Program-made: the position numbers and the translations under genes
Notes under the pieces: model-generated
Told to the model about the DNA's origin: nothing
What the model saw: the letters and a program-made list of their open reading frames with translations, nothing else
The model's database searches: none
Shown here: piece by piece, positions 46,201 through 57,602 of the stretch
How positions within the stretch are numbered: the first letter of the stretch is position 1
Layout: each line of letters begins with the position of its first letter
NCBI GenBank assembly: GCA_033675265.1
Contig: JAUJYZ010001494.1
Location: forward strand, 338,001-402,000
Direction of reading: 5' to 3'
Source: Actinostola sp. cb2023
Lineage: Eukaryota > Cnidaria > Anthozoa > Actiniaria > Actinostolidae
DNA: 64,000 bases

Positions 46201-48992
46201 AGCTTCACTCTCTAACTCACATTTCCAGTCATATCAAACAAGGTTTTGATTCCGTTCAGAAAACGCTGAGTTCTCATTGAATTTACTGGAACCAAGAGAA
46301 AATGAGGTAAGAGAAGGAATCCCTGGTACCCCATCATGTGCTCCGTTAATTCTATTTTTAGAACTCGATCTATTTTTAGCTTTAGTTACCATGCCCACGC
46401 AACCAAAATACTCAACCTTACCTTGGTTTTTCCTTTCAAAAACTTTTTATTTTTTGTCATTAAAAAGAAAAGCGAAAGACTACACAGCTTCTGCTCCAAG
46501 ATAACAAAGCAGTGGTCGTACGATTTCTACGATGTTTTAATACGTGCAAAGCCGGTCTGCAAACGACCTGAATAAAAATACAAAACTGAGCGAAACAAAC
46601 ATCGTCAACTATCGGCTGAGAAATGCCACAATTTAATTCTCTAAGACTCATTGAAGGAATTTACGAATACTCAGGCGAATTGAGCAAAATTAAGGTGCTA
46701 CAAATATAAACTACACAACGGTCAAAGTCAAAGCAATCACGAAAACAAACTATATTGTTAATGTGGTCTTACCGGCACTTGTATTCAACAATTACGAAGT
46801 CCAAGCGTTATTCTCAGGTTGGAAAACACGAAAGAAACTTTACAAAAGCCAACATCACCAAAACCTTGAAGCACCAGCCATATTGTGGTCATGAAAATTT
46901 AATTCAAGCATCTCCATCTGCAGTCCTACAAGACGGCTACAACAAAACGATTCCTTGCACTTATCGGTTTTCTCTGTCGAAGCACATGGCAAAATGAAGC
47001 CGTTTTCCTCAAGTTAGAATCGTCTCAAGTGTCCCAAATTCACAATAATTTCAGTCAAATCCAAAAAGGATAATTTGGTAAAATTCTTTATTGAATTTTC
47101 GAAGTAAAAATTTGTAAAATGTTCGAGAAAGTTGAGAAGATTTTCTTCGCTCACTTCGCTCAATTTTGACTTTTCATATCAAAGCCAGAGCGTAACGGCC
47201 TCCGCAACCTCGCCTTATATGATCTGACCAATCACGTTCCGTTCCCAAAATATATTGAGCATTCTAAAAATAGAATTAACGGGGCACATGATGGGTCAAG
47301 AGCCCAATACGGGAGATTCCTTCTCTTACCTCATTTTCTCTTGCTGGAACCTATTTCGTATACTTCTTTGTTAAACAATGAAATACTTTTAGCACTGAAC
47401 ACAACCATAATCTCTATACTTTTAGGATCGCATCAAAAAAGTCTAAAAGTTTTTCTCTGATTATTCATTGCGTAACTCAACCATTGTGTAGTGACTAGTG
47501 AGTCACTAGCCTCCTTAGCAGCCGCTCTTAGGCAAGCCCTGCGTGACGAAACTAAGGGCGGCTGCTAAGGAGGCTAGTGAGTCACGTGAGCCAGTTCAAA
47601 ACCGCGCTCCTCAAATCTTGGAAATCCATCGGAAATTAGTTGGACATTTTTTGGACATTTGCAAAGTCAGTAGTCCAAAAAGAGCGTTCCTAGTTCTTCC
47701 AGTGTTTAATCTTGAGATGCACAACACTATGCAGTATGAAGTGTATTAACTACCTTGAAAAAGCTGTAATTAAATACAGAATCAATACAGAATACATATC
47801 TTACTCCTTGAAGTAAATAGGTGGTTTGCTTTCTCTTTCTTTACGTACTCTACCAACATGAGACAGTCTTTGCTGTAGTTCTGCTACAAGTAATCTACAC
47901 ACTAATAAAATACATAACTACAATGAGTGATATAACTGATCGGCAAATAAATACATTGGGCAACAAATGAATGGTTGAATGAATGAATGGTTGAATGAAT
48001 GAATGGTTGAATGAATGAATGGTTGAATGAATGAATGGTTGAATGAATGAATGGTTGAATGAATGAATGGTTGAATGAATGAATGGTTGAATGAATGAAT
48101 GGTTGAATTAATGAATGGTTGAATTAATGAATGGTTGAATGAATGAATGGTTGAATGAATGAATGGTTGAATGAATGAATGGTTGAATGAATGAATGGTT
48201 GAATGAATGAATGGTTGAATGAATGAATGGTTGAATGAATGAATGGTTGAATGAATGAATGGTTGAATGAATGAATGAATGGTTGAATAAATGAATGGTT
48301 GAATGAATGAATGAATGAATGAATGGATGAATGAATGAATGAATGAATGAATGAATGAATGAATGAATGAATGAATGAATGAATGAATGAATGGATGAAT
48401 GAATGAATGAATGGATAGATGGATGTATATAGGGGACGGACGGATAAATAGATGGATGGAGATGGATGGTGGATGAATGAATGAATGAAAATTTCATTTA
48501 GTGAGCTGAACGATAAGGTAAATGAACGAATCACATAAAAATGAGTGAAAGAAATAAAGAAGCATGCATGCAGTGAATGAATGAACGAACGAACGAACGA
48601 ACGAACGCACGCACGCACGCACAAACAAGCAAACTAAAGGAATACTATCTTCAAGTAAAACGTCACCAAATTTGCAACCAAATACAAAATATTGTGTCTT
48701 GATTACCGTGGCATTTAGTCGGTAAGTGTTTGGTGATCTCTACGTCTTCCTCAGGTGCGTCGTCTTCTGTGATTTCATCTTCGTAAAAATCCTCTTCATC
48801 ATCGTTTCCATCATTATCTCCCTCATTGTCCTTACTGTCTTTTACACTATCTTGCCTTATTACCTTATCCTTCACCGTGCTGTCCTTACGTACACGTATA
48901 CCATCAATGACTTCAAAATCATCACTAGTCATGTCTAAGCATTGAGCATCAAGAACTAAACACAGAAAGAATACAAGAGCTTTGTTGTCCAT
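43291..48992 (-). CDS. CNPY: Canopy (CNPY3/4-type) homolog A, complete, 6 exons
   Basis: Exons in coding order: 48992..48707, 47901..47805, 46078..45984, 45237..45110, 44127..44010, 43418..43291; 852 nt, 283 residues. Canopy 3/4 are ER saposin-like proteins; CNPY3 is a co-chaperone for Toll-like receptors in vertebrates. A signal peptide (about 1-18) is followed by a long acidic stretch (about 45-88) not seen in homolog B. The six cysteines of the domain are at 94, 97, 140, 203, 231 and 243, with KCHVCRLLVAELQQRLS, MENLCKEMKK and TTWLCRKRVLI as landmarks. The C-terminus is KEEL, a KDEL-like ER-retention signal. Exon lengths and phases of exons 3 and 5 (95 and 118 nt) equal those of homolog B, which confirms the model. 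The ATG at 48992 starts the signal peptide; the frame is open further upstream but without ATG. The exon 3 donor lies inside a 69-bp tandem array. Confidence 0.88.
43460..43680. mobile_element. MITE in canopy A intron 5
   Basis: GGTGCGTTCGATTGACC and TATTCCAGAATAGGAATACA at the left are inverted as TGTATTCCTATTCTGGAATA and GGTCAATCGAACGCACC at the right. TAA flanks both sides. Confidence 0.85.
44170..45022. repeat. 55-bp array built from a MITE terminus
   Basis: About 15 copies of a unit with GACGCAAGCATAAGCGCAAG, CACAAGAGGCCTTATGTCAC and TGTGAAAACGGGGCT. The junction GTGAAAAC..GCAAGCATAAG equals the terminus of MITE family D at 14786. It fills canopy A intron 4. Confidence 0.9.
45469..46020. 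repeat. 69-bp minisatellite overlapping the exon 3 donor of canopy A
   Basis: Eight copies of a unit with TTCTAATGTTACTCTACTAT, GATAGTATGACATACGTACC and CCATTTGGTATATCTGAATG. The right-most copy contains the real 3' end and donor (GTACGT on the minus strand at 45983) of exon 3. One copy (about 45840) has GTAAGT instead. Confidence 0.95.
46285..47346. mobile_element. About 1-kb element with about 80-bp termini, canopy A intron 2
   Basis: Left AAGAGAAAATGAGGTAAGAG, AAGGAATC, CCCATCATGTGCTCCGTTAA and TTCTATTTTTAGAA is inverted at 47255..47345, with a short extra segment there. No transposase is visible. Confidence 0.75.
47499..47586. mobile_element. Short foldback element
   Basis: GTGAGTCACTAGCCTCCTTA, GCAGCCGC and inverted GCGGCTGC, TAAGGAGGCTAGTGAGTCAC; about 32-bp arms with a 24-bp spacer. 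Confidence 0.8.
47965..48480. repeat. 16-bp then 4-bp repeat in canopy A intron 1
   Basis: About 20 copies of GAATGAATGGTTGAAT change into plain GAAT/GGAT repeats near 48290. The long frames on both strands are artefacts. Confidence 0.95.
48583..48622. repeat. (GAAC)n/(GCAC)n microsatellite
   Basis: GAACGAACGAACGAACGAAC followed by GCACGCACGCACGCAC. Confidence 0.85.
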
Positions 48993-49500
48993 TGAAAACA
49001 CTACTTATTGGGCCAGCGATGGCTTCGTTTGCATGGGGCCGCGCAAACTATCTTGAAACAGTGTTTTCTTCATTCGAGACAACGCGTTTTCTCGTGGAGA
49101 ATTTTCATTTGATGATTATATAGCGCCTGAGTAAACAATAACAAATCTATGTTTGATGTAGTGTTTCAAAGCCGAGAATGAGGACTAGACGGGGACTATA
49201 CTCATTAATTATTACATGCAATTACCTAAAGGCAATAAATAAAGAGTTACAAGATTTTAGTGGAAAATCAAGAATTCTAGTTTTTGCATATGCTCTGCTC
49301 ATGCGTACAGTCGAGGACATCGTATCCCACATGTGTTGGACTCTTGAGTAGCATGGAGTAGAGCCTGCTTTCAGATTAAAGCGAATTCGGACAGTTGTAT
49401 TGTCTCTACTCTGTCCAAGGTCCCGATGATTGTTATATGAGGGATAAGAACTCATGTACAGTCATGAGAGACGATTAGTTCTAATCGTCCCTCATGATAA

Positions 49501-49549
49501 GTACTGGCGAGAGTAACTGGAAAAAATTTCCAGTTACTCTCGCCAGTAC
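49501..49549. repeat. Perfect 23-bp hairpin
   Basis: GTACTGGCGAGAGTAACTGG AAA and its exact complement TTTCCAGTTACTCTCGCCAG TAC are separated by only three bases. An imperfect hairpin (TCATGAGAGACGATTAG/CTAATCGTCCCTCATGA) lies directly before it. Confidence 0.9.
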
Positions 49550-50156
49550 TTTCCGTACTTTCAAGGTACATCACGTGGCATTATTCTGCGCATTCGATTG
49601 GCTGGTTACCTCATGAATAATTAATGAGTATGAGAATGTAAGTTGTACTGTACTTATATTATAGCATTCAACTATTGAAAACAGAAAAATGTCCCATGAT
49701 CACTTATGTTTGGAAGGGTTTCTTGAGTTAGACTTAGGTTACATCCACACAGATATGGAAGTTTGCGTTATTCAAAGTCAGGCTCCATTTTGGAGAGTGA
49801 TTTTAAATGTTTGTGTATTCAGTGAAATCTGAGTATCGTCGCCATGTGAAAGGGTCATGATAAGACAGTTTGCATGCTAGTGGACGGGGCCTGAGGTTTC
49901 ACGCTCAGAAATGAGGTCTTCATTTTGGTATTTTTTTTGCAAGATTTTTTTGTTGGTCTTTCACATTCTTCCATTTTCGTTAGCTTTTTTTTCGTTTCTT
50001 TCTTTCTTCTCATGAATACGAATTGTTCGAGTTGTTTGCTGATAAAGAATGTAGCTATTTTCATCCACAGCAAAAGTTAATTGCATAACATCAATTTTCC
50101 TGTTTGTTTTCCTTCTTTCTTTCTCCCCCTACGTGTGAGTCGTCTAATAGAGATGT

Positions 50157-50353
<197 letters not shown>

Positions 50354-50654
50354 AGCAAATGCTATGAAACGTCAACCGTAAAAATCATGTATTACTTTCA
50401 TGTCGTTGTATTTTATTTTCTCAGCCGTTACACTTGTGCAAACAACTAATTTAACTACTGAATTTTACACGAATCATCAACATATTGACTTGAACCTTAA
50501 TTATCCAATCACAGCATTACAAATAGCAGAACAACTGAATGGTTCATTATGATAACCCACTAAAGATTACCGTATATATCTCATTGAGAAGCTCGTTCTA
50601 TTTTCTATTTTCTTGTTCAGTTCTTGTTCTTTACAATTACACTAGCCCTTCACC

Positions 50655-53600
50655 ATGGCATCGACTTGGTTGTGTTCATTGTTCATCTGTGTCCTGCTGA
50701 AGCTAACTGTGCAAGAATCAAAAGATATCAAAGCTAAAAATCCTTACTTTACTAAGTTTCAAGAGACTGCTCATTTAAGGCCTACCAAGTGTCAAGGTAA
50801 GTGTGAACGACAGAAATACTAGACCCTTACAATATACAACATAGCACTAGAAACCCTTACAATATACAACATAGCACTAGAAACCCTTACAATATACAAC
50901 ATAGCATTGGAAACCCTTACAATATACAACATAGCATTGGAAATGCCGTGTAGATTGTGTGCAAATGTCCAAGATCCGAATTTAATCTACACGAACTGAT
51001 GTACACCGGCCAAGAGTGAGCGCGCGCATGGTGTAAATTCGGTGTAAATTCGGTGTAAATTCGGTGTAAATTCGGTGTCGAAATTCGGTGTAAATTCGGT
51101 GTAAATTCGGTGTAAATTCGGTGTAAATTCAATTCGGGTTTTGGACATTTTTGGTGTTTTTTTCCCTTCAGTGCACATAGTAATGGCTTGTAGCAATATT
51201 GAGTTTCTTAACAACAAAACTATAAACTAAACAATTGACTCGCGGTCTCAATCCCACAAGATGGCGACCTACATATGGTTGCCATGGGTAACGTGACGTC
51301 ATGAAGCTCTCTAACAATATTTATCATTTCCTTTTCTAGTTTGTAGATTATTGGTAACAGAGTTTCTTGACAAAATGGCGAAGACAAACAGTAGGGAGGC
51401 AATACCAAAGAACTATGCCTCGGACCTAAGTGAAGACAAGAACAGCTCGATAGACTATCAAACATCGTAAGCAATCGTCTAAGTGACACTTCTTTGCTGT
51501 CGGGTACCCTGTGTTAAGGAAACTAGTCAGTTCGAAATAACACAGGAACCCCGGTATGTATTTTATGAAGTAGGCTATACTAGTTTCGGCCGTCTTTTTC
51601 GTTGTTTTCCTATTTGAAGTTCAAAGTTATTTGTGCGAATCATGATTTCATTTTGATAACTGGTTTATTTTACCACATTGCTTGTGCCTCTACGAAAATC
51701 GCTCCTATTTTTAGCTAAATTCAATTAGTTTTTCATGTAATTTCATATTTGTTTGCTTATTTAGAGAGATTCGTCTGATGGAAGTGTTGGATGGGTTGTG
51801 CGATCAAATGAAGTTATATCAGCCAAGAGCTGGACCTGAGTTCCCGTACATCAAAGGAGGTACGTAAAACAGACGATTTGAAATAGAGGGAAATGAAAGG
51901 GAAGAAAGAAAGAAAAAAATACAGAAAGAAAATAACTAAATAACTACTTGTGTAACTATAGAAAGAAAGGAAAAAAGAAAGAAAGAAAGAAAGAAAGAAA
52001 GAAAAGAAAAGAAATAAATAAATAATGGGATTTAAAGACAGAATGAAATTAATGAAAATGAATGAATGAATGAATGAATGAATGAATGAATGAATGAATG
52101 AATGAATGAATGAATGAATGAATGAATGAATGAATGAATGAACGAACGAACGATATGTGCGTAATGTCGTACGATGAATTGTTCCTTTCAGCTGTCGGTC
52201 ATCTTCGTGAAGTGTTTAACGACATGGCGACCAAGTCCAAAGTCAAACTCAGATTTGAACTGCCAGATGACATCGTTGATGACTTCACCCATGAGATCAC
52301 TAGAGTTAAATTTGAGGTAAAGTCTGACGTCACTAGATTATTTAAATCGATCGCATGAAATATCAAGAGTTCTCTTGAAAGTCAACCAACTATTGATATC
52401 TGTCACAACCTTCACCAGATCAGAATGAAACTGAACGTGTAAACCTAAATCAAAAAGTTAACTCACTGGTAAAGCACAGCATTACTACGTGCAGCAGGCT
52501 AATTCGCTGCGAGTTTAAGCCCGAATAGTTAGACAAACACTTCTTGAATGAGTATTGAGAAGCTGTAAAGTCGTCAAAGCTAGTATTGAAACTTTTTCTC
52601 ACCTTTACACATGTTGTTAAGTGATTTCCCTTATAGATTATCCATAGAGATAGGTCAGGTAGCACAAGCATCATTAAAGTGAAGTGAAGAACTATAAGGC
52701 CACGTATACTGACATTGTTCAGATGGCTACAGTTTTCTAATCTTGAAATCAGTGAGACGGTGGCTTAATGCGTAAAGTGGTCTGTCATCAAGGCATAGGG
52801 AACGACCACCTTCCTCACTGGCCCTCCACCCAGATAGCGCGGATGTCGCCGAAATCTTCATCCTCTACGTAAATCCATGCGACATGGTCCTTTTTAAGTT
52901 TTGCATACAATTTGTATAGAGGTACTAAAGTAAATGCGGCCTGAACTACTGGGTGCTTTCGTCGGGCACCGACGTCATCAGAGGCAATAGGGCCATTTAT
53001 ACGAGACCAAATAAGCCGCGGCTAAATAAGACGCGAAGCACGCGCATAAATGATACAAAACCTTTGTTCGCGTCTTATGTAAGCCGCATCTAGCGTAAAC
53101 CACGGAGAGACTCGCTCGTATAAATGGGTTAGTTCTCGTCTTATGTAAGCCGCGGCTTATTTGGTCTTGTATAAATGGGTTAGTTCGCGTCTTATGTAAG
53201 CCGCGGCTTATTTGGTCTCGTATAAATGGGTTAGTTCGCGTCTTATGTAGTTCCGCTTATGTAAGCCGGCTTATTTGGTCTCGTATAAATGGGTTAATGA
53301 GTTAGTCTCGTATAAATGGGTTAGTTCTCGTCTTATGTAAGCCGCGGCTTATTTGGTCTCGTATAAATGGGTTAGTTCTCGTCTTATGTAAGCCGCGGCT
53401 TATTTGGTCTCGTATAAATGGGTTAGTTCTCGTCTTATGTAAGCCGCGGCTTATTTGGTCTCGTATAAATGAGTTAGTTCTCGTCTTATGTAAGCCGCGG
53501 CTTACTTGGTCTCGTATAAATGAGTTAGTTCTCGTCTTATGTAAGCCGCGGCTATAAATTTGTCTCGTATAAATGGGTTAGTTTTCGTCTTATGTAAGCC

Positions 53601-56600
53601 GCGGCTTATTTGGTCTCGTATAAATGAGTTAGTTCTCGTCTTATGTAAGCCGCGGCTTATTTGGTCTCGTATAAATGAGTTAGTTCTCGTCTTATGTAAG
53701 CCGCGGCTTATTTGGTCTCGTATAAATGGGTTAGTTCTCGTCTTATGTAAGCCGCGGCTTATTTGGTCTCGTATAAATGGGTTAGTTCGTCGTCTTATGT
53801 AAGCCGCGGCTTACTTGGTCTCGTATAAATCGTCTTAGTAAGCCGCGGCTTATTTGGTCTCGTTCTCGTAAGCCGCGGCTTATGTAAGCCGCGGCTTATT
53901 TGGTCTCGTATAAATGGGTTAGTTCGCGTCTATTGTAAGCCGCGGCTTACTTGGTCTCGTATAAATGGGTTAGTTCGCGTCTTATGTAAGCCGCGGCTTA
54001 TTTGGTCTCGTATAAATGTTAGGTTAGTTCGTCTCGTCGTATATGTAAGCCGCGGCTTATATTGGTCTCGTATAAAGCCGCGGGGTATTAGTTCGCGTCT
54101 ATTGTAAGCGCGCGGCTTATTTGGTCTTGGTCTCGTATAAATGGGTTAGTTCGCGTCTATTGTAAGCCGCGGCTTATTTGGTCTCGTATAAATGGGTTAT
54201 GTAAGCCGCGGCGTCTCGTATAAATGGGTTAGTTCGCGTCTTTTGTAAGCCGCGGCTTACTTGGTCTCGTATAAATGGGTTAGTTCTCGTCTTATGTAAG
54301 CCGCGGCTTACTTGGTCTCGTATAAATGGGTTAGTTCGCGTCTATTGTAAGCCGCGGCTTACTTGGTCTAGTATAAATGGGTTAGTTTCGTCGTCTTATG
54401 TTAGCCGCGGCTTACTTGGTCTCGTATAAATGGGTTAGTTAGTTCGCGTCTTGGTTGTAAATGGGTTAGTTCGCGCGCGCGGCTTACTTGGTCTCGTATA
54501 AATGGGTTAGTTCGCGTCTATTGTAAGCCGCGGCTTATTTGGTCTCGTATAAATGGGTTAGTTCGCGTCTATTGTAAGCCGCGGCTTATTTGGTCTCGTA
54601 TAAATGGGTTAGTTCGCGTCTGTTGTAAGCCGCGGCTTACTTGGTCTCGTATAAATGGGTTAGTTCGCGTCTTATGTAAGCCGCGGCTTACTTGGTCTCG
54701 TATAAATGGGTTAGTTCGCGTCTTATGTAAGCCGCGGCTTACTTGGTCTCGTATAAATGGGTTAGTTCGCGTCTATTGTAAGCCGCGGCTTATTTGGTCT
54801 CGTATAAATGGGTTAGTTCGCGTCTGTCTATATGTAAGCCGCGGCTTTCTAAGCCGCGGCTTACTTGGTCTTGGTCTCGTATAAATGGGTTAGTTCGCGT
54901 CTTATGTAAGCCGCGGCTTACTTGGTCTCGTATAAATGGGTTAGTTCGCGTCTATTGTAAGCCGCGGCTTACTTGGTCTCGTATAAATGGCCCTAATGTC
55001 AATGTTGATGTCGGTGCCCGACGAAAGCTCAGGCTAATAAACACACGTTACACCCAGTAGTTCACACCGCATTTGCTTTAGTACCTCTATCTACACTATG
55101 CTACTAAAGGACAACTTCAATCTATAGGTCGGTAATCGCATGCAGGGGCCGAGTAAAATTAAGGATTATATAATTGAAGTGGAGTTTTTCTATTTTCAAT
55201 CGTATGTTCAAATCATGCGCAAAGTCTCCCCAACTAGTTGTGAACTACCACTACTAACAAGACACCATTCGATGCAAAATGTAAAATTTAATCACAAAGT
55301 TTATATCACCTAAAAAATGCAAAGTTAATTAAAAACTATAAAAAATGGCTGTATTCATCGTCCATTCCAGTAACAGTGTTCTTTCTGTCTTACGGATCAG
55401 CGGGTTTTCCATCCGTGTCGACATTCCGATCTGTTACTTTCAGTACGTTTTCCTTGTCGTCTTGTCGGTGGGTTCGTTTCATCACCGACAGTCGTGTTCT
55501 CGTGTATCGACGTCTAGTCGTCCACCTCTCTCTCTAACTAGGAATTCAAAAATCCTTTCTTAAACCCACAGTAAGTTGGTTTGTCGGCTTTGCGATCATC
55601 ACGTTCGCTGCTGTTCACTTCTTTCTGATCACCATCTTCGTCCTTCAACAAAACGAAACAGTAAAGTTATCAACTCAGAGTTGCAGCCGTAAATGACTGT
55701 CGTTGTTACCTTGTAGTTGCAGAACTTGTTCCAAATCAAGAATCCTGTAACTCCGATGGTTGCTGTAATGGCGCTTGTAATGAGAAACGTTTTTAATAAT
55801 GACATTTTAGCTGAGCTGATACAAGTATTCGAGACTAAACTCACTAATGAACCAATTAGTGGGTTCCTTTGTGAAGTCATAATTAGTTAATTGAATGATT
55901 CAAATCAATTAGTTGCTAGGCAACGCATCATCTCTCGTCCCCAGTGCTTCTCTAGTGAAGAAACCTGCACGGCCAAAATGTGTGTCTATAGTAATAAATT
56001 GTTTTCTTTAATTGGCACTCAGCTTTTAGCTGTGACGTAGTATAGCGCGTGCGTACTTCAGCTTGTTATAGAATACAACGAAAGAATGGAAAACCAGGAT
56101 TGACTCCTGGAAAACAACTAGTGAGAAAACAACTGGAAAACTGGAAAAAAAAAACACTGAAAAAAACAACTAAAATCGGGATTTTATTCAACTGAATCCC
56201 TCTTTAATCTCTTTAGTGCATTTATCTTTTGGAGAGAGTTGAAGAACTTATTGAGGAGTGGTATTTCAATCACCAAAATAAAGACTTGATGACGTGGCTA
56301 TGTGTCGACAAAATTCTCAAACATAACGATATAGGTGGGTATCTACTTAGCCTTACTAGGGACTTGTGAGAGAGAAAAGGGAGGCGAATGGAATATAATA
56401 GGTGGGTACCGTATCTACTTAGCCTTACTAGGGACTTGTGAGAGAGAAAAGGGAGGCGAATGGAATATAATAGGTGGGTACCGTATCTACTTAGCCTTAC
56501 TAGGGACTTGTGAGAGAGAAAAGGGAGGCGAATGGAATATAATAGGTGGGTACCGTATCTACTTAGCCTTACTAGGGACTTGTGAGAGAGAAAAGGGAGG

Positions 56601-57366
56601 CGAATGGAATATAATAGGTGGGTACCGTATCTACTTAGCCTTACTAGGGACTTGTGAGAGAGAAAAGGGAGGCGAATGGAATATAATAGGTGGGTACCGT
56701 ATCTACTTAGCCTTACTAGGGACTTGCATGTGAGAGAGAAAAGGGAGGCGAATGGAATATAAGCGAAAACAGTTCAGATCGGCATGCAGTTTTGAGCAGC
56801 TAAAATTCACTTGTGAGAGAGAAAAGGGAGGCGAATGGAATATAATAGGTGGGTACCGTATCTACTTAGCCTTACTAGGGACTTGTGAGAGAGAGGACCA
56901 ATTAATTTGACAGAAGAAAAACAAGAAGATCGATCGTGTGGTTTACGACTCAGATTGTGAAAAACTAATGTCAAGAGAAAACGTCCACTTCTGAAAGAAA
57001 GAACATCAAAAGGAGTTTACTTATAGTGTCTTTATGTAAAGGCTTTTACACGCACGCAGATAACTGAACAGCTCAATGATAGACCATATAGGAGGTGACC
57101 AGAGGAGAGAGCACTTAGGGAAGCGAGGGGGTTTTATAACATCAATATCTACCGACCGAATCAAATATATGTGATAAATTAGACGTTTCTCAGTCTTGCG
57201 ACCTCGTTCTCTTTCCCCTATCATCGCCACTGTTTCCGTTTCGACGCTATCTATTGTTCACTTTGCAGGATGTCTGAAAGCTTCAACCGATTTGCCTGCT
57301 GATTATTATGCTGTATATAACGAGAAACCAAGCAAACCAAGTACACCGAACAATGAAGAACTTTAG
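50655..57366 (+). CDS. CNPY: Canopy (CNPY3/4-type) homolog B, complete, 6 exons
   Basis: Exons: 50655..50796, 51340..51466, 51765..51859, 52192..52316, 56217..56334, 57269..57366; 705 nt, 234 residues. The start CACCATGG has a good context and leads into a signal peptide (about 1-20). The saposin-like canopy domain has cysteines at 46, 49, 102, 164, 192 and 204 (KCQVCRLLVTEF, LDGLCDQMKLY, WYFNHQNKDLMTWLC), and WYFNHQ-type sequence places it with CNPY3/4 rather than CNPY1/2. The C-terminus NEEL resembles an ER-retention tetrapeptide. The acceptor of exon 5 (after CTCTTTAG at 56216) was chosen because it restores the conserved Cys164 and phase 0. The gene is divergent from homolog A, 1.66 kb away, with the same intron phases, so the pair arose by duplication. 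Intron 4 (3.9 kb) holds a large satellite-bearing element and a possible nested gene; a 72-bp array starts at the exon 5 donor. Confidence 0.92.
50818..50945. repeat. 30-bp minisatellite in canopy B intron 1
   Basis: Four copies of AAACCCTTACAATATACAAC ATAGCACTAG with CACTAG/CATTGG variation. Confidence 0.9.
51028..51130. repeat. 11-bp minisatellite in canopy B intron 1
   Basis: About nine copies of GTGTAAATTCG, one altered to GTGTCGAAATTCG. Confidence 0.92.
51960..52150. repeat. (GAAA)n and (GAAT)n microsatellites in canopy B intron 3
   Basis: AAAGAAAGAAAGAAAGAAAG near 51975 and GAATGAATGAATGAATGAAT through 52060-52140, ending about 45 bp before the exon 4 acceptor. Confidence 0.9.
52745..52915 (+). 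mobile_element. SINE family, copy 4
   Basis: GTGGCTTAATGCGTAAAGTG head, then AGATAGCGCGGATGTCGCCG, AAATCTTCATCCTCTACGTA and AGTTTTGCATACAA. It abuts the left terminus of the 52916..55090 element. Confidence 0.55.
52916..55090. mobile_element. Terminal-inverted-repeat element carrying a 51-bp satellite
   Basis: ATAGAGGTACTAAAGTAAAT, GCGGCCTGAACTACTGGGTG and CTTTCGTCGGGCACCGAC at the left are inverted as GTCGGTGCCCGACGAAAG, CACCCAGTAGTTCACACCGC and ATTTGCTTTAGTACCTCTAT at the right. The arms have small gaps. Between them (53010..54990) are about 39 copies of a 51-bp unit. It occupies canopy B intron 4. Confidence 0.85.
53010..54990. repeat. 51-bp satellite inside the TIR element
   Basis: The unit has GTCTCGTATAAATGGGTTAG, TTCGCGTCTTATG and the perfect palindrome TAAGCCGCGGCTTA. 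Many copies are rearranged or truncated at the palindrome. Confidence 0.95.
55538..55805 (-). CDS. Possible nested gene for a small single-pass membrane protein
   Basis: Exons 55805..55710 and 55642..55538 join in phase 0 across a 67-bp intron (donor GTAACA, acceptor TTGTTGAAG). The 66-residue product has a hydrophobic N-terminal segment (MSLLKTFLITSAITATIGVT then GFLIW, about residues 4-25), a short basic stretch and an acidic, polar tail (DEDGDQKEVNSSERDDRKAD) ending GFKKGFLNS. The layout looks like a small integral membrane protein, but I recognise no family. It lies on the opposite strand within canopy B intron 4. The acceptor lacks a strong pyrimidine tract, so the model is uncertain; read through, exon 1 stops after about 27 more residues. 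Confidence 0.4.
56331..56900. repeat. 72-bp minisatellite starting at the exon 5 donor of canopy B
   Basis: About seven copies of a unit with AATATAATAGGTGGGTACCG, TATCTACTTAGCCTTACTAG and GGACTTGTGAGAGAGAAAAG. The first copy begins with the authentic junction GATATAG/GTGGGTA at 56334/56335. One copy is interrupted by 50 bp at 56763-56812. Confidence 0.95.
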
Positions 57367-57497
57367 AACACGTCGATATCAATTATGGGATACTTTAATC
57401 GAAAGCACTGCTTCACAACAAACTAATATCATATTTCAACAAACCAGCGATGCATCTCGGGATTTTGTTGCGCTAGGAATTATAAACATGCGCGCGT

Positions 57498-57602
57498 GCT
57501 GATTGGTCAATAATTACGTCATATTTAACTGAAGCGTTTTAAAATAAATATGATCAAGATATAACGCGCGCTCTGATTGGTCAATAATTACGTCATATTT
57601 AA
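57498..57602 (+). promoter_or_regulatory. Tandem CCAAT plus CRE-like modules
   Basis: CTGATTGGTCAATAATTACG TCATATTTAA occurs at 57499 and again at 57573, and in reverse with changes (TATGACGTAATTCTTGACCA ATCAG) at 58441. ATTGG is an inverted CCAAT box and TTACGTCA is a CRE half-site context. They might simply be transposon termini. Confidence 0.35.

Noticed and set aside
48108..48624. Ile-His-Ser repeat protein frames
   Set aside because: They are translations of GAAT/GGTT microsatellite.
56335..56733. 132-residue repeat protein
   Set aside because: It is the 72-bp intron array downstream of the canopy B exon 5 donor.
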